Source: Candidatus Woesearchaeota archaeon (GTDB lineage: Archaea; Nanobdellota; Nanobdellia; Woesearchaeales; JABGXB01). From it: a DNA stretch of 64,000 bases. Positions 53,594-62,188 of the stretch are shown in pieces. The stretch lies in the NCBI GenBank assembly GCA_018675975.1, contig JABGXB010000002.1, positions 380,098 through 444,097 on the forward strand, in the 5' to 3' direction. Every line of letters starts with the position of its first letter. Within the stretch, counting starts at the first letter, position 1. The position numbers and the translations under genes were made by a program. The notes under the pieces were generated by a model. The model did not search any database, was not told the origin of the DNA, and was given only the letters and a program-made list of their open reading frames with translations.

Positions 53594-55138
53594 TTATTTA
53601 ATGAATGTTCTCATATTCTTGATTTGTTCTAAATCATTTTTGTAAATATCTCTTAAGTCTGTAATATTAAAATAAGATGTAATTATTCTTTCAAAACCTT
53701 GTCCCCATGCAAGAACTGGGCATTCAAAACCTAATAATGTTTTTGTTACTTCCGGCCTAAATATTCCTGCACCACCTAATTCAATCCATGAATTTTTTTC
53801 TTTAACAAATACTTCAATTTCAATTGATGGTGATGTATATGGAAAATATGCAGGTCTAATTCTTATTTTATCATAGCCCATTTTTTTATAAAATTCTTTT
53901 AAATAACCTAATAGATTTTGAAAATTCGCATTTGGATCTACTACAATTCCTTCTACTTGAAAAAACTCAAATAAATGTTTCCAATCTAAGGTTTCATTTC
54001 TAAATACTTTATTAACACTAAAATATTTTTTAGGTAAATCTTCTTTTTTTAATTCTGATAATTTTTTTGCACTAAGTATTGTTGTATGAGTTCTTAACAT
54101 TAATTTAGATGCTTCTTTTTCTGACCAATTATATCTCCAACCAATTGATCCAGTATTAGCGCCGTTTTCATGAACTTCTTTTACTTTTTTTGATATGTCT
54201 TTAGGTAATGTTCCTTTTGAAGGATTATCAATATAAAATGTATCTTGCATTGTTCTGGCAGGATGATCTTGTGGTACAAATAAACTATCTAAATCCCAAA
54301 ATGCAGTATCAACACAAGTCCCTTCAAGTTCTTCAAATCCTAAATCAGTCCATATTTTTTTACAATACTCAATTGCCTGATTAACAAAATGTTCTTTTCC
54401 ACCACTAATTTTTGGTACATTTAATGAAACGTCATAATGTCTAAATGTTTTATCTTTCCAATCTCCTTTTTTTAGCATATCACTATTTAGATTCTCTTCT
54501 AATTTTATTTTACTCAAATCTTTTTTTATTAATTCAAATCCAATTTCACTAATTGTAATTATTTCAGTTCTTTTTACTTCTTTTTTTAATATTTGTTTTC
54601 TTTTAAGTAAATCTTTAATCAAATTTAATTCATCTTTATTTAAACTATCTTCATTTTGATCAATTTCAATTTTTTTTAATAATTTTATATATGGATTTTG
54701 TTTATTTTTCAAACCAGCTTCATTTGCTTTAATTTCAATTCCATTTTTTCCTTTTTGTATCTCAACAAAATTTAATTTTTTTAATTGTCCAATTGTTGTA
54801 TTTACTTCTACAGGATCAAATTTAATTTTTTTAACTAATTTATTAACATCTTCAAATTTATTTGTTAAAGATTTTAAAAATATATATTCAGGTAAATCTG
54901 TTTTTACATACTGTTTTCCATATTTTTCAAGAATTATGATATTTTCAAATGTTTTGTTTAAACTTAATACTCCTTTATTTGATAACCATTGTAAAGCTCT
55001 CATAACTTCAACATCTTTTAATTTAGATTTAATAATTAATTCTTCAAAATTAATGTCTTTCTTTAAAAAAAGTGCTACTTTTTTTTCTAATGGATGAAGA
55101 CTATTTATTATTTGATCAATTTTATTAGATTTACTCAT
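53594..55138 (-). CDS. pheS: Phenylalanyl-tRNA synthetase alpha subunit
   Basis: Catalytic subunit of class II phenylalanyl-tRNA synthetase, charging tRNA-Phe. The first 200 residues are winged-helix-like domains typical of archaeal and eukaryotic PheS (VEVMRALQWLSNKGVLSL). The class II core follows: motif 1 region around HPARTMQDTFYI, motif 2 FRNETLDWKHLFEFFQVEG and motif 3 GAGIFRPEVTKTLLGFE with LAWGQGFERI. Length 514 is normal. A TATA-like CTTATAAAATAAA lies about 27 nt before the ATG. Confidence 0.96.
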   Translation of the reverse strand: MSKSNKIDQIINSLHPLEKKVALFLKKDINFEELIIKSKLKDVEVMRALQWLSNKGVLSLNKTFENIIILEKYGKQYVKTDLPEYIFLKSLTNKFEDVNKLVKKIKFDPVEVNTTIGQLKKLNFVEIQKGKNGIEIKANEAGLKNKQNPYIKLLKKIEIDQNEDSLNKDELNLIKDLLKRKQILKKEVKRTEIITISEIGFELIKKDLSKIKLEENLNSDMLKKGDWKDKTFRHYDVSLNVPKISGGKEHFVNQAIEYCKKIWTDLGFEELEGTCVDTAFWDLDSLFVPQDHPARTMQDTFYIDNPSKGTLPKDISKKVKEVHENGANTGSIGWRYNWSEKEASKLMLRTHTTILSAKKLSELKKEDLPKKYFSVNKVFRNETLDWKHLFEFFQVEGIVVDPNANFQNLLGYLKEFYKKMGYDKIRIRPAYFPYTSPSIEIEVFVKEKNSWIELGGAGIFRPEVTKTLLGFECPVLAWGQGFERIITSYFNITDLRDIYKNDLEQIKNMRTFIK

Positions 55139-55234
55139 ATCTTTCTTGGTTATATTTATTTTATAAGATTTTGTTTTTAATTAATAAAAAGAATTAATTT
55201 TAATAAAAAAATTGTAAAATAAATTAATATTTAA

Positions 55235-56071
55235 TTATTTTAATGCAGCCTTTGCAGTTTTCATGCCTTTAAAATTTTGAGTAAACATTTTATCCATTGC
55301 TTTTGCAAAATATGGTGAATTTGAATGTATTCCAATATCATTTTTTGGATGTACTTGATCATTATCAAGAACCATATATGTTATTGCTTTTCCATCAATT
55401 ACACTAAATCTGGCATTAAAATCTTTTGAATCTTTTACTTCTGCATATTTTGATAATGATGCTACAGCATCTTCACAACTTTTATTTATTGGTGCTGCAA
55501 TTCTAACTTTTACATTATTTTGTTTTGCAACTTTTAATGCTTTTTTTAATTCTTCACTTTTTTTAATTAAACCAGTAGAACTAGTAAATAAATTTACTGA
55601 GCTTTTTGCACTCATTATTTGTTCAGATAAATGATCTAAAATATTTTTCTGTCCTGTAATTGCAAGTGAAACTTCAGAAGGATTAATTGTTTCAACTCCT
55701 TGTGTGTGTAATAAATTTAATTCTTTAATTACTTTTGATTTTTTTAGGCCTTCAAGTTTATTAATTGACGATTCAGATTCTTTAACTACTTGTCTTTTCA
55801 ATCTTTCAATAACATTTGATGGAGCAATTGCAACAAATTTCAATGGTTTACCTACTTTTTTTATAACAAAACCTTTTTTTGCAAGTGTTTCTAAAACATC
55901 ATATGCTCTTGATCTTGGAACATTCCCAATATCTGATAATTCACCAGCAGTTGATACGCCCCTAGATAATAATGCAGTCCATAATTTAACTTCATATTCA
56001 TTAATTGAAAATTCTTTTTGTAAGTCTTGCATTAAATCCCTATCTATTAATAATTCTTGATTTTTAACCAT
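55235..56071 (-). CDS. TrmB-family transcriptional regulator (copy 2)
   Basis: 278 residues from the inner ATG at 56071, preceded by AGGGGGT about 10 nt upstream; an outer ATG at 56110 would add 13 residues (SSNKKKLGGRFI) and cannot be excluded. The N-terminal winged HTH closely matches copy 1 at 16.5 kb: YEVKLWTALLSRGVSTAGEL and NVPRSRAYDVLETLAKKGF. A PLD-like effector domain without catalytic residues follows (QIMSAKSSVNLFTSSTGL, NNVKVRIAAPI, FNARFSVIDGKA). Ligand and targets unknown. It lies between pheS and Pelota with a 220-bp AT-rich leader region. Confidence 0.9.
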   Translation of the reverse strand: MVKNQELLIDRDLMQDLQKEFSINEYEVKLWTALLSRGVSTAGELSDIGNVPRSRAYDVLETLAKKGFVIKKVGKPLKFVAIAPSNVIERLKRQVVKESESSINKLEGLKKSKVIKELNLLHTQGVETINPSEVSLAITGQKNILDHLSEQIMSAKSSVNLFTSSTGLIKKSEELKKALKVAKQNNVKVRIAAPINKSCEDAVASLSKYAEVKDSKDFNARFSVIDGKAITYMVLDNDQVHPKNDIGIHSNSPYFAKAMDKMFTQNFKGMKTAKAALK

Positions 56072-56333
56072 GATAAATCTACCCCCTAACTTTTTTTTAT
56101 TACTACTCATTAATAAATATTTCTTTTTACTTTTTAATATTGTTAATTTTTTTTGAGTAAATATTTAATTTTTATTTAATGTTTTTAGTTTTACAGAATA
56201 TAGCCAATATATAAATAAACTTGTATTAAATTGTATATTTATATTTTATGATTTTATATAATATCTTTTATTAAATTATATTTTTCATTTATTTATATTG
56301 TATAATTATTATGTATTATATATTATGAATCTT

Positions 56334-57395
56334 TTATATGTTGAACTTTAATAATGCACAAATGCCTCCTATAGCATCTATTTTTTTTCCATTTTGTTCT
56401 TTTGAATTTATGATTTTTATATTTCCTTTTGTATTACTTACTTTTTTTAAAATATCATTTATTAAATTATATTTTTCTTTTTCTTGATATTTAAAAATTA
56501 AATTATCACTTATTATTAATGTCTCAATTGCACCACTTTCTGCAGCTAATTTTACATCTTTATACCCATAACAAACTTTATTTTCTTTTGATAATCTTAA
56601 TAAAAATTCTTCAATTAATTTAACATTTTCAGCTATATTTTTATTTTTTAATATTCCTTTTAATTCTGGATTTTTAAGTATTTCATAAACTCCATTTTGC
56701 GTAATAGAATTTGTTGTAGTAAATGTTGTAATTTTATTTATTGATTCACCTAATTGTTTTTTTATTTCATTAGCAAATATTTTACTACATCCAATTATAA
56801 TGTGAGTAATTTTTCTATTTTTTTTAATATCTTCAAGAGATTTATTAATATCTTCATAAAATGTTGATTTTATATTAATTAGTCTTTTATCTTTTTTTGC
56901 GACTTCACCAGTCAAATTAGTTATATTTTCTATATTATTTTTTCCAATAATACATAATTTTGCAGTTTCTCTATCTAATAAACAAATAAGAATATTATCT
57001 GTATCTGGTTTTGTTGCTTCATGGATTTTTTCTTTTTGATAATCCCATATTTTTAATTTAAGTAATTCAAATATATCATTTATTTCTAAATTTATTGATT
57101 GATATGTTCCATTAGGTATTTCATTATATTTAGATTCACAAATTATTCCATTTATTTTTAAAAAATGAGTATTTTTTTCAATATTAATATTTTTTACTTT
57201 TATTTTAATATGATATTTTTTTTTAACTATTTTTGACTTTGCATCTCCATTGGAATCATTTGATAAATTGATTTTTCTATATGTACTTGCCATTATATAA
57301 TCTTCTTCACTAATGATTTGTGATAAATACCAAAAATCTTCATCACTTGTAACCTGTATTTTGAAATAATTTTTATCTTTATTCAATATTTTCAT
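56334..57395 (-). CDS. pelA: Pelota/Dom34 ribosome rescue factor
   Basis: eRF1-like protein that with an EF1A-type GTPase releases stalled ribosomes in no-go decay. The Sm-like N-terminal domain (EDFWYLSQIISEEDYIMASTYRK) has the Pelota pattern. The central domain has IIIGCSKIFANEIKKQLG and lacks the GGQ motif of eRF1, as expected. The C-terminal domain is L7Ae-like (VCYGYKDVKLAAESGAIETLIISD; IDAIGGICALLKF). Length 353 is typical. A TATA-like GATTTAAATATTG lies about 28 nt before the ATG, in a 97-bp spacer shared with the divergent envelope operon. Confidence 0.94.
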   Translation of the reverse strand: MKILNKDKNYFKIQVTSDEDFWYLSQIISEEDYIMASTYRKINLSNDSNGDAKSKIVKKKYHIKIKVKNINIEKNTHFLKINGIICESKYNEIPNGTYQSINLEINDIFELLKLKIWDYQKEKIHEATKPDTDNILICLLDRETAKLCIIGKNNIENITNLTGEVAKKDKRLINIKSTFYEDINKSLEDIKKNRKITHIIIGCSKIFANEIKKQLGESINKITTFTTTNSITQNGVYEILKNPELKGILKNKNIAENVKLIEEFLLRLSKENKVCYGYKDVKLAAESGAIETLIISDNLIFKYQEKEKYNLINDILKKVSNTKGNIKIINSKEQNGKKIDAIGGICALLKFNI

Positions 57396-57441
57396 AGTTT
57401 TTTATTTTTTATGCAATATTTAAATCTTTAGCTAGTAAACC

Positions 57442-57450
57442 TTTATAAAT
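57442..57450 (+). promoter_or_regulatory. TATA box of the envelope/lipoprotein operon
   Basis: TTTATAAAT preceded by AGTAAACC, about 46 nt before the ATG at 57493. The message should have a short leader carrying the GAGGGA ribosome binding site at 57482-57487, unlike most operons here. Confidence 0.6.
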
Positions 57451-57481
57451 GAAAAAAAGTAATTTTATTTAAGAGAATATA

Positions 57482-57487
57482 GAGGGA
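57482..57487 (+). promoter_or_regulatory. Shine-Dalgarno site of the envelope operon
   Basis: GAGGGA, 5 nt before the ATG at 57493. Confidence 0.55.
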
Positions 57488-57492
57488 ATTTT

Positions 57493-58683
57493 ATGAAAAA
57501 AAAAGGAACTGCTGGCATGGCTGCTTCATTAGTTGGTTTATTAGCATTATTAATGTTAATGTATCTTTTTGTAATTCCGCCTGAATTTAGACAGGCATTA
57601 TTAGAAAATAATCAAGCTCCTATTGATGGGGACGGTATTGATGGTAATATTAATAGACCTAATTTTGGAAATGGAGTTATTGTTTCAAAATTTATAGGCG
57701 AATTAGATTTTACAGCTGATGATTTTGTTGGACATTTTTTTCCGTCAATTAATTTGATTGAAAAAAAAGAAATTGAAATATTTAGTCAAGCAAGTTCTGC
57801 TTTAATAAGAAGATCTATATTTTCAAATGAACCTAGATATTTTACATTTAATTTAGATAATCCAAAATCTGTTGAAGATATTAAATTAGGTTTTGCAATT
57901 TCAATAAATAAAGGCACATTAAATATTATTTTTAATGGACAATCAATTTCTGTAATAAATGATGGTCAAAGTAAATTAATTGATATTCCACCTGAACTTT
58001 TATCAGAAAAAAACGTTGTCGAATTTCAAGTTAGTAGCCCAGGAATATTCTTTTGGTCAACAAATGAATATTTAATTGACAATTTTAAAATAATTGGAAA
58101 TGTGGTTAATTCAGAGGGTTTAGAAGCACATTCAAATTTTATTTTACAAAAAGCTGAATTTAATAAATTAGAAGAATCTGCATTGAGTTTTTATGTAGAT
58201 TGTGCAAAAGTAGATTCACCTTTAGAAATTGAAGTTAATGGAAATAATATTTATTCATCCATTCCTAGTTGTGGTGGAAGTTTAGGAAAAATTGAATTTG
58301 AGCCTAATTTTTTAAAAGAAAATTCTAATGAATTAAAATTTAAAACAAAATCTGGTAATTATTTTATTGATAGAATTCAAATTAGAAATAAATTAGAGGA
58401 AAGTGATAGAGTTATTTTTTATTTTGATTTAACTAAAGATGAATTAGAATTTATATTAGATAATGCTATTGCAATTGCAAGAGCTGAATATACTGATGAT
58501 TTTGAAGATAAAGATATTGCTGTTTATTTAAATGGACATTTGTTTGATTTAAATACAAGAACTGATTTTTCAGAATATGATGTTACACGATTATTATCTG
58601 TTGGAATAAATTCTGTTGAAATTGTTCCACAAAAAGATGGCATTAATATGAAAAAATTTGAAATTTATATTGCAAATGAATAA
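57493..58683 (+). CDS. Membrane-anchored pilin-like protein with three repeated beta domains
   Basis: 396 residues. The N-terminus MKKKGTAGMAASLVGLLALL is basic, has a Gly at the expected prepilin-type position and then a long hydrophobic helix (about 9-28), followed by IPPEFRQALLEN. This resembles class III signals, although the +1 residue is Thr, so it may be a plain anchor. The exported part has three related modules with the pattern x-L-x-I-x-x-NG, then N-x-(V/L)-x-F and a closing I-x-x-(F/I)-x-I strand: IIFNGQSI near 160, IEVNGNNI near 250 and VYLNGHLF near 345. They look like jelly-roll or carbohydrate-binding-type beta sandwiches. It is first gene of an operon with an anchored protein and two lipoproteins. 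Function unknown. Confidence 0.83.
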   Translation: MKKKGTAGMAASLVGLLALLMLMYLFVIPPEFRQALLENNQAPIDGDGIDGNINRPNFGNGVIVSKFIGELDFTADDFVGHFFPSINLIEKKEIEIFSQASSALIRRSIFSNEPRYFTFNLDNPKSVEDIKLGFAISINKGTLNIIFNGQSISVINDGQSKLIDIPPELLSEKNVVEFQVSSPGIFFWSTNEYLIDNFKIIGNVVNSEGLEAHSNFILQKAEFNKLEESALSFYVDCAKVDSPLEIEVNGNNIYSSIPSCGGSLGKIEFEPNFLKENSNELKFKTKSGNYFIDRIQIRNKLEESDRVIFYFDLTKDELEFILDNAIAIARAEYTDDFEDKDIAVYLNGHLFDLNTRTDFSEYDVTRLLSVGINSVEIVPQKDGINMKKFEIYIANE

Positions 58684-58686
58684 AAT

Positions 58687-60231
58687 ATGGTTTATGATTA
58701 TACATATGGTGGTGGAAGAAGACCGAATTCAGATACGACATTAATTTTTATTATTTTATTTATTATTATAATAATATTTAGTTTTTATTCTTTTATTAGT
58801 CAACCAGGTACATTTTCTCAAAAAACTATTGGTGTAATGACATCAACTATTAATTTTTTTGTAGATATACCTATAAAATTGAGTAAACTTTTTAGTGATG
58901 CTTCTGACTCTGCAAAAAGAAATATTGCAAATGTGGATGTTAATTTGGCAACAGGTAAGGAGCAGATAGAAGGCACTGCTGATGTTTTAAAAGATGCCAA
59001 ATATATTGGTCAATTTAAAACTGAAAAAGTTAAAATTCCACTTGGTTTTGAAATAGAAGCAAAATCAGATAGAGTTACTAGTGTAGATGGAAGTTTGGAA
59101 TATAATGTACGGCCAATTTTTCCAAGTTATATTATTGACAAATTTATTAATGAACCAATTTATTTTTCATGTAAGCCATTAAATGCAAAAACATCTCAAA
59201 AATTTCATGCATGTCAATCAAAAGTTGATGGTGAGGACTTAGTTCTTGTGGATAATTATAATAAACCATTTGATTTTAGATGTAATTTTTTTGATTTAAC
59301 TAAGGGTTTAAAATCTTTTTATATGAAATTTGATTTTCCAATGAGTCAATTTGGTTATAAAGTATTAAGGATTGTAAATGATCCTAAGGGTTTAATGAAT
59401 AGAAAAAATGATATTGAAGATTATGTAAATAAAGATTTATTAGAGGATTCTATACCAAAATTTTCTCTTGCAAAAAATTCTGCAGGTCCTTTAGATATAC
59501 AATTTGATATTCCGAATATTTTATCTTTTGATATTAATCAAGATGGGAATTTTTTAGAACTATCAAATAAAGTTGAAATTAAACTTATGAATTTTCCAAA
59601 AGGAAATTTAATTGGGGCTGAACTTAGTTTTCCTAAAGATAGTTATATTAAAGATTTTAAAAATTTCATATTGAAAGTTCCCACATATGCAAAATTAAAC
59701 TGTGGTGATAAACAAACTATTAAAACTTATGTTAAAACTGAAAATAATCAAAAATTGAATTTTTATGAAATGAATATGGATTATATTATTGATAATGGTA
59801 ATGGTATAATAAAACAAGATCATGTGTCAATTTCTTGTAAATTATTTGTAGAAAAATCATATTTAATTGAAAATAATTATAATGTTCACTTAAATCTACC
59901 AATATTATTTGAAACAGATTACCAATATTTTTTAACACGTTCTGAAAAATTTAATGTTATATATGATTTAGATGGTGAAAGTAAAAAAGAAAGAAAATTC
60001 TATAGGGATATTTTATTTTCAATTGGTCGAGGTGGTATTGAAAATACAAATGTTGAATTGACTAAAGATCAAATAAAATTTAAGAATTATTTAATTGAAA
60101 AAGAATATGAGAATGTAGATAATCGTGTATCTTGTATTTCTATTAATGATTTTAATTCAGAAATTAAATCTGCTAAAGGCTTATTTGAAGATTTTAAAAA
60201 AGAACCTGTTGATGGTGGTGAATTAACTTGA
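58687..60231 (+). CDS. Single-pass membrane protein of the envelope operon
   Basis: 514 residues. A short Tyr/Gly/Arg-rich cytoplasmic head (DYTYGGGRRPNSD) precedes one membrane segment (about 18-37, LIFIILFIIIIIFSFYSFIS). An amphipathic helix (about 45-90) follows, then a long beta-rich exported domain with Cys at FSCKPL, HACQSK, FRCNFF, LNCGDK, ISCKLF and SCISIN, enough for three disulfides. The Cys and the strand pattern (phi-x-L-x-F-P) resemble those of the three following lipoproteins, so the proteins may be related or assemble together. I recognise no named domain. It starts 3 nt after the previous stop and overlaps the next start by 4 bp (TTGA). Confidence 0.82.
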   Translation: MVYDYTYGGGRRPNSDTTLIFIILFIIIIIFSFYSFISQPGTFSQKTIGVMTSTINFFVDIPIKLSKLFSDASDSAKRNIANVDVNLATGKEQIEGTADVLKDAKYIGQFKTEKVKIPLGFEIEAKSDRVTSVDGSLEYNVRPIFPSYIIDKFINEPIYFSCKPLNAKTSQKFHACQSKVDGEDLVLVDNYNKPFDFRCNFFDLTKGLKSFYMKFDFPMSQFGYKVLRIVNDPKGLMNRKNDIEDYVNKDLLEDSIPKFSLAKNSAGPLDIQFDIPNILSFDINQDGNFLELSNKVEIKLMNFPKGNLIGAELSFPKDSYIKDFKNFILKVPTYAKLNCGDKQTIKTYVKTENNQKLNFYEMNMDYIIDNGNGIIKQDHVSISCKLFVEKSYLIENNYNVHLNLPILFETDYQYFLTRSEKFNVIYDLDGESKKERKFYRDILFSIGRGGIENTNVELTKDQIKFKNYLIEKEYENVDNRVSCISINDFNSEIKSAKGLFEDFKKEPVDGGELT

Positions 60232-61193
60232 AATTAAATTATTATATTTTACTTTTATTATTTAGTACTTTATTTTTATATGGATGTAGTGGCTTTTTTG
60301 ATAGTACTGAACAAAAACAAGCTATTGATTTTGATAAAAATCTAAAACCAATATTAGTTGAATTAGATTTGAGTAAAAATGAATTAAATAGTTTTAATGA
60401 TATTACTACATTAAAACTAAATATTGAAAATAATAGAAATGATAATAGTTTGGTATATATTACAATACCTGATGTTCCTATTATGTCAAAATCTAAAAAT
60501 TTTAAAAATGAATATGAAGTTAATTTATATGGTAAAACTGATGAAAATTATATTCCTTTATTTGAATATGGTGAGCGCATAGAAGATTTAACTTTTGGTT
60601 CCTTAGCATTTGGAATTGGGGAATATATGGACGATTTAGACACTGATTTGATTGCTCATGTTTGTACAAAATATAAGGATGAAATTTATGCTTTTGTTTG
60701 TGTTAATGAGGATGTTTGTGGTAAGAGTAGTATTTCAAATTTTAAACAAAAAATTGGTGGTCCAATAGACATAAAAAATATAGAATTTATTAATCATTTT
60801 TCTTCTTCAACTACTGGTGTTTTAGAAATTAGTATGCATTTTGAAAATAATGCTAATGGATTTGTTTTTACTTCAAACAATTATAAAAATGCGTGTAGAA
60901 ATAATGTTTTAGAAAATAGTGATTTTAAAAGACATGAGTATAATATTGATTCTATTGAATTAGAAGGTGTTGAGCTGGATTGTAAAAAAACACTATTTAC
61001 TGATATTAAAGGAATTTCAAAAATTATGTGTTTACTTGACCATTCTTTATTAATTAATGATATAAAACAAAATATTGACCAAAGATTATTGACTATTAAA
61101 TTTAATTATAATTATAAACAAGCATTTAAGGAAAAAATAAAATATAAAAATGAACAATTAATTTCTGATTTTAATTTTGAGGTTATAGAATAA
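60228..61193 (+). CDS. Lipobox lipoprotein 1, function unknown
   Basis: 321 residues from a TTG start that overlaps the previous stop (TTGA); it is the only start that gives a full signal peptide. The n-region K, a hydrophobic stretch and the lipobox FLYGC with Cys20 form a type II (lipoprotein) signal; Tyr at -2 is less usual than Ala or Ser. The mature part is beta-rich with Cys pairs (AHVCTKY, AFVCVNEDVCGK, NACRNN, LDCKKT, IMCLLD). No family recognised. Cys20 would be lipidated if the Lgt encoded at 21.9 kb is active. Overlaps the next start as TAATG. Confidence 0.82.
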   Translation: MKLNYYILLLLFSTLFLYGCSGFFDSTEQKQAIDFDKNLKPILVELDLSKNELNSFNDITTLKLNIENNRNDNSLVYITIPDVPIMSKSKNFKNEYEVNLYGKTDENYIPLFEYGERIEDLTFGSLAFGIGEYMDDLDTDLIAHVCTKYKDEIYAFVCVNEDVCGKSSISNFKQKIGGPIDIKNIEFINHFSSSTTGVLEISMHFENNANGFVFTSNNYKNACRNNVLENSDFKRHEYNIDSIELEGVELDCKKTLFTDIKGISKIMCLLDHSLLINDIKQNIDQRLLTIKFNYNYKQAFKEKIKYKNEQLISDFNFEVIE

Positions 61194-62092
61194 TGAGATT
61201 ATTTATTTTATTATTAATGACATTTAGTCTAATTTTATCTGGTTGTAGTTTTTTTGGTTCAAGTAGTGAAATGTCTGGTGTAAATTTAATTTTAGAAAAA
61301 ACAAAATTTAATGCAAATATTGATGAGGATATAAATGTTAATTTTAAATTAATTAATAATAATGAGGCCTCATATTCGGCTGCAAATACACTATTATATT
61401 TTCACGGTGTTGGTAATTCTGATTATATAAAAATTAGTCCTTTTGAATATAGAAATAATCAAATAATGGGTATTATTGAAAATGACGTAGATTTTGATGA
61501 AAACTATTTTACTTTAAATTTTAAATTACCTGGTGAGCGTAAATTTAAATTAAATAGGTGTGATTTTATTGAACAAAAAAAGAATTTTATATTATGTGTT
61601 GATTCTGCTAATGAATTATGTTCTTTTTCTCAACCAAATATTGAATCAGACAATTTACCTTTAAAGTTAAAATCATTTAAATATGATGTTATTGAATCTG
61701 GTACATCTAGAAAAGTAAGGGTGATGTTTGATTTTAAAAAAACTAGTAAATATTCTGTAATTAAAAGACCCAGCTCAAGTGAGTCAAATTCTATTTTATC
61801 AAATAAACCTAATCTTGGTTCACAAAATAATATTTGTTTAAATTATGAAAATGGTAAATATTTAAATCATGGTGTGTGGTTTGATGTTAAATTATTTAGG
61901 ACTGAGGGTGGTAGCTTTGAAAATTTAAATTGTAGAGTTAATTTTTTTGATTTTGGTGAATCTAGTACGAATAGTAAACCTATATATTGTGACTTTAATA
62001 TAGATCAAAGTGATAAAAAAATAAGAATTCAAATTGATTATTCTGCTTTTGTTATTAGTCAAAATGAATTAACTTTTAATATTAATAACTAA
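61193..62092 (+). CDS. Lipobox lipoprotein 2, function unknown
   Basis: 299 residues. The signal MRLFILLLMTFSLILSGC carries a classical lipobox (L-S-G-C, Cys18). The mature protein begins SFFGSSSE, a typical flexible Ser/Gly tether, then a beta-rich domain (NINVNFKLINNNEASY) with Cys at NRCDF, ILCVDS, ELCSFS, NICLNY, LNCRVN and IYCDFN. The overall layout parallels lipoprotein 1, so the two may be paralogues. Last gene of the tightly packed part of the operon; a 22-nt dyad follows the stop. Confidence 0.82.
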   Translation: MRLFILLLMTFSLILSGCSFFGSSSEMSGVNLILEKTKFNANIDEDINVNFKLINNNEASYSAANTLLYFHGVGNSDYIKISPFEYRNNQIMGIIENDVDFDENYFTLNFKLPGERKFKLNRCDFIEQKKNFILCVDSANELCSFSQPNIESDNLPLKLKSFKYDVIESGTSRKVRVMFDFKKTSKYSVIKRPSSSESNSILSNKPNLGSQNNICLNYENGKYLNHGVWFDVKLFRTEGGSFENLNCRVNFFDFGESSTNSKPIYCDFNIDQSDKKIRIQIDYSAFVISQNELTFNINN

Positions 62093-62101
62093 TTTTAATA
62101 T

Positions 62102-62123
62102 AATAACTAATCTATTGGTTATT
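62102..62123 (+). terminator. Dyad after lipoprotein 2: hairpin or operator
   Basis: AATAACTAAT-CT-ATTGGTTATT: 10-nt arms that pair fully with one T-G wobble. It lies 9 nt after the stop of lipoprotein 2 and about 16 nt before the TATA box of lipoprotein 3, so it could be a 3' hairpin or an operator. There is no U-run after it. Confidence 0.3.
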
Positions 62124-62138
62124 TAGTATTGCAGGTAG

Positions 62139-62150
62139 TTTTATAAATAA
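62139..62150 (+). promoter_or_regulatory. TATA box of lipoprotein 3 gene
   Basis: TTTTATAAATAA about 44 nt before the ATG at 62189, leaving room for a short leader with the GTGGTGA ribosome-binding-like sequence. Confidence 0.55.
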
Positions 62151-62188
62151 TTTTTCTATATTAAAAGTATAATAAAAGTGGTGATTGA

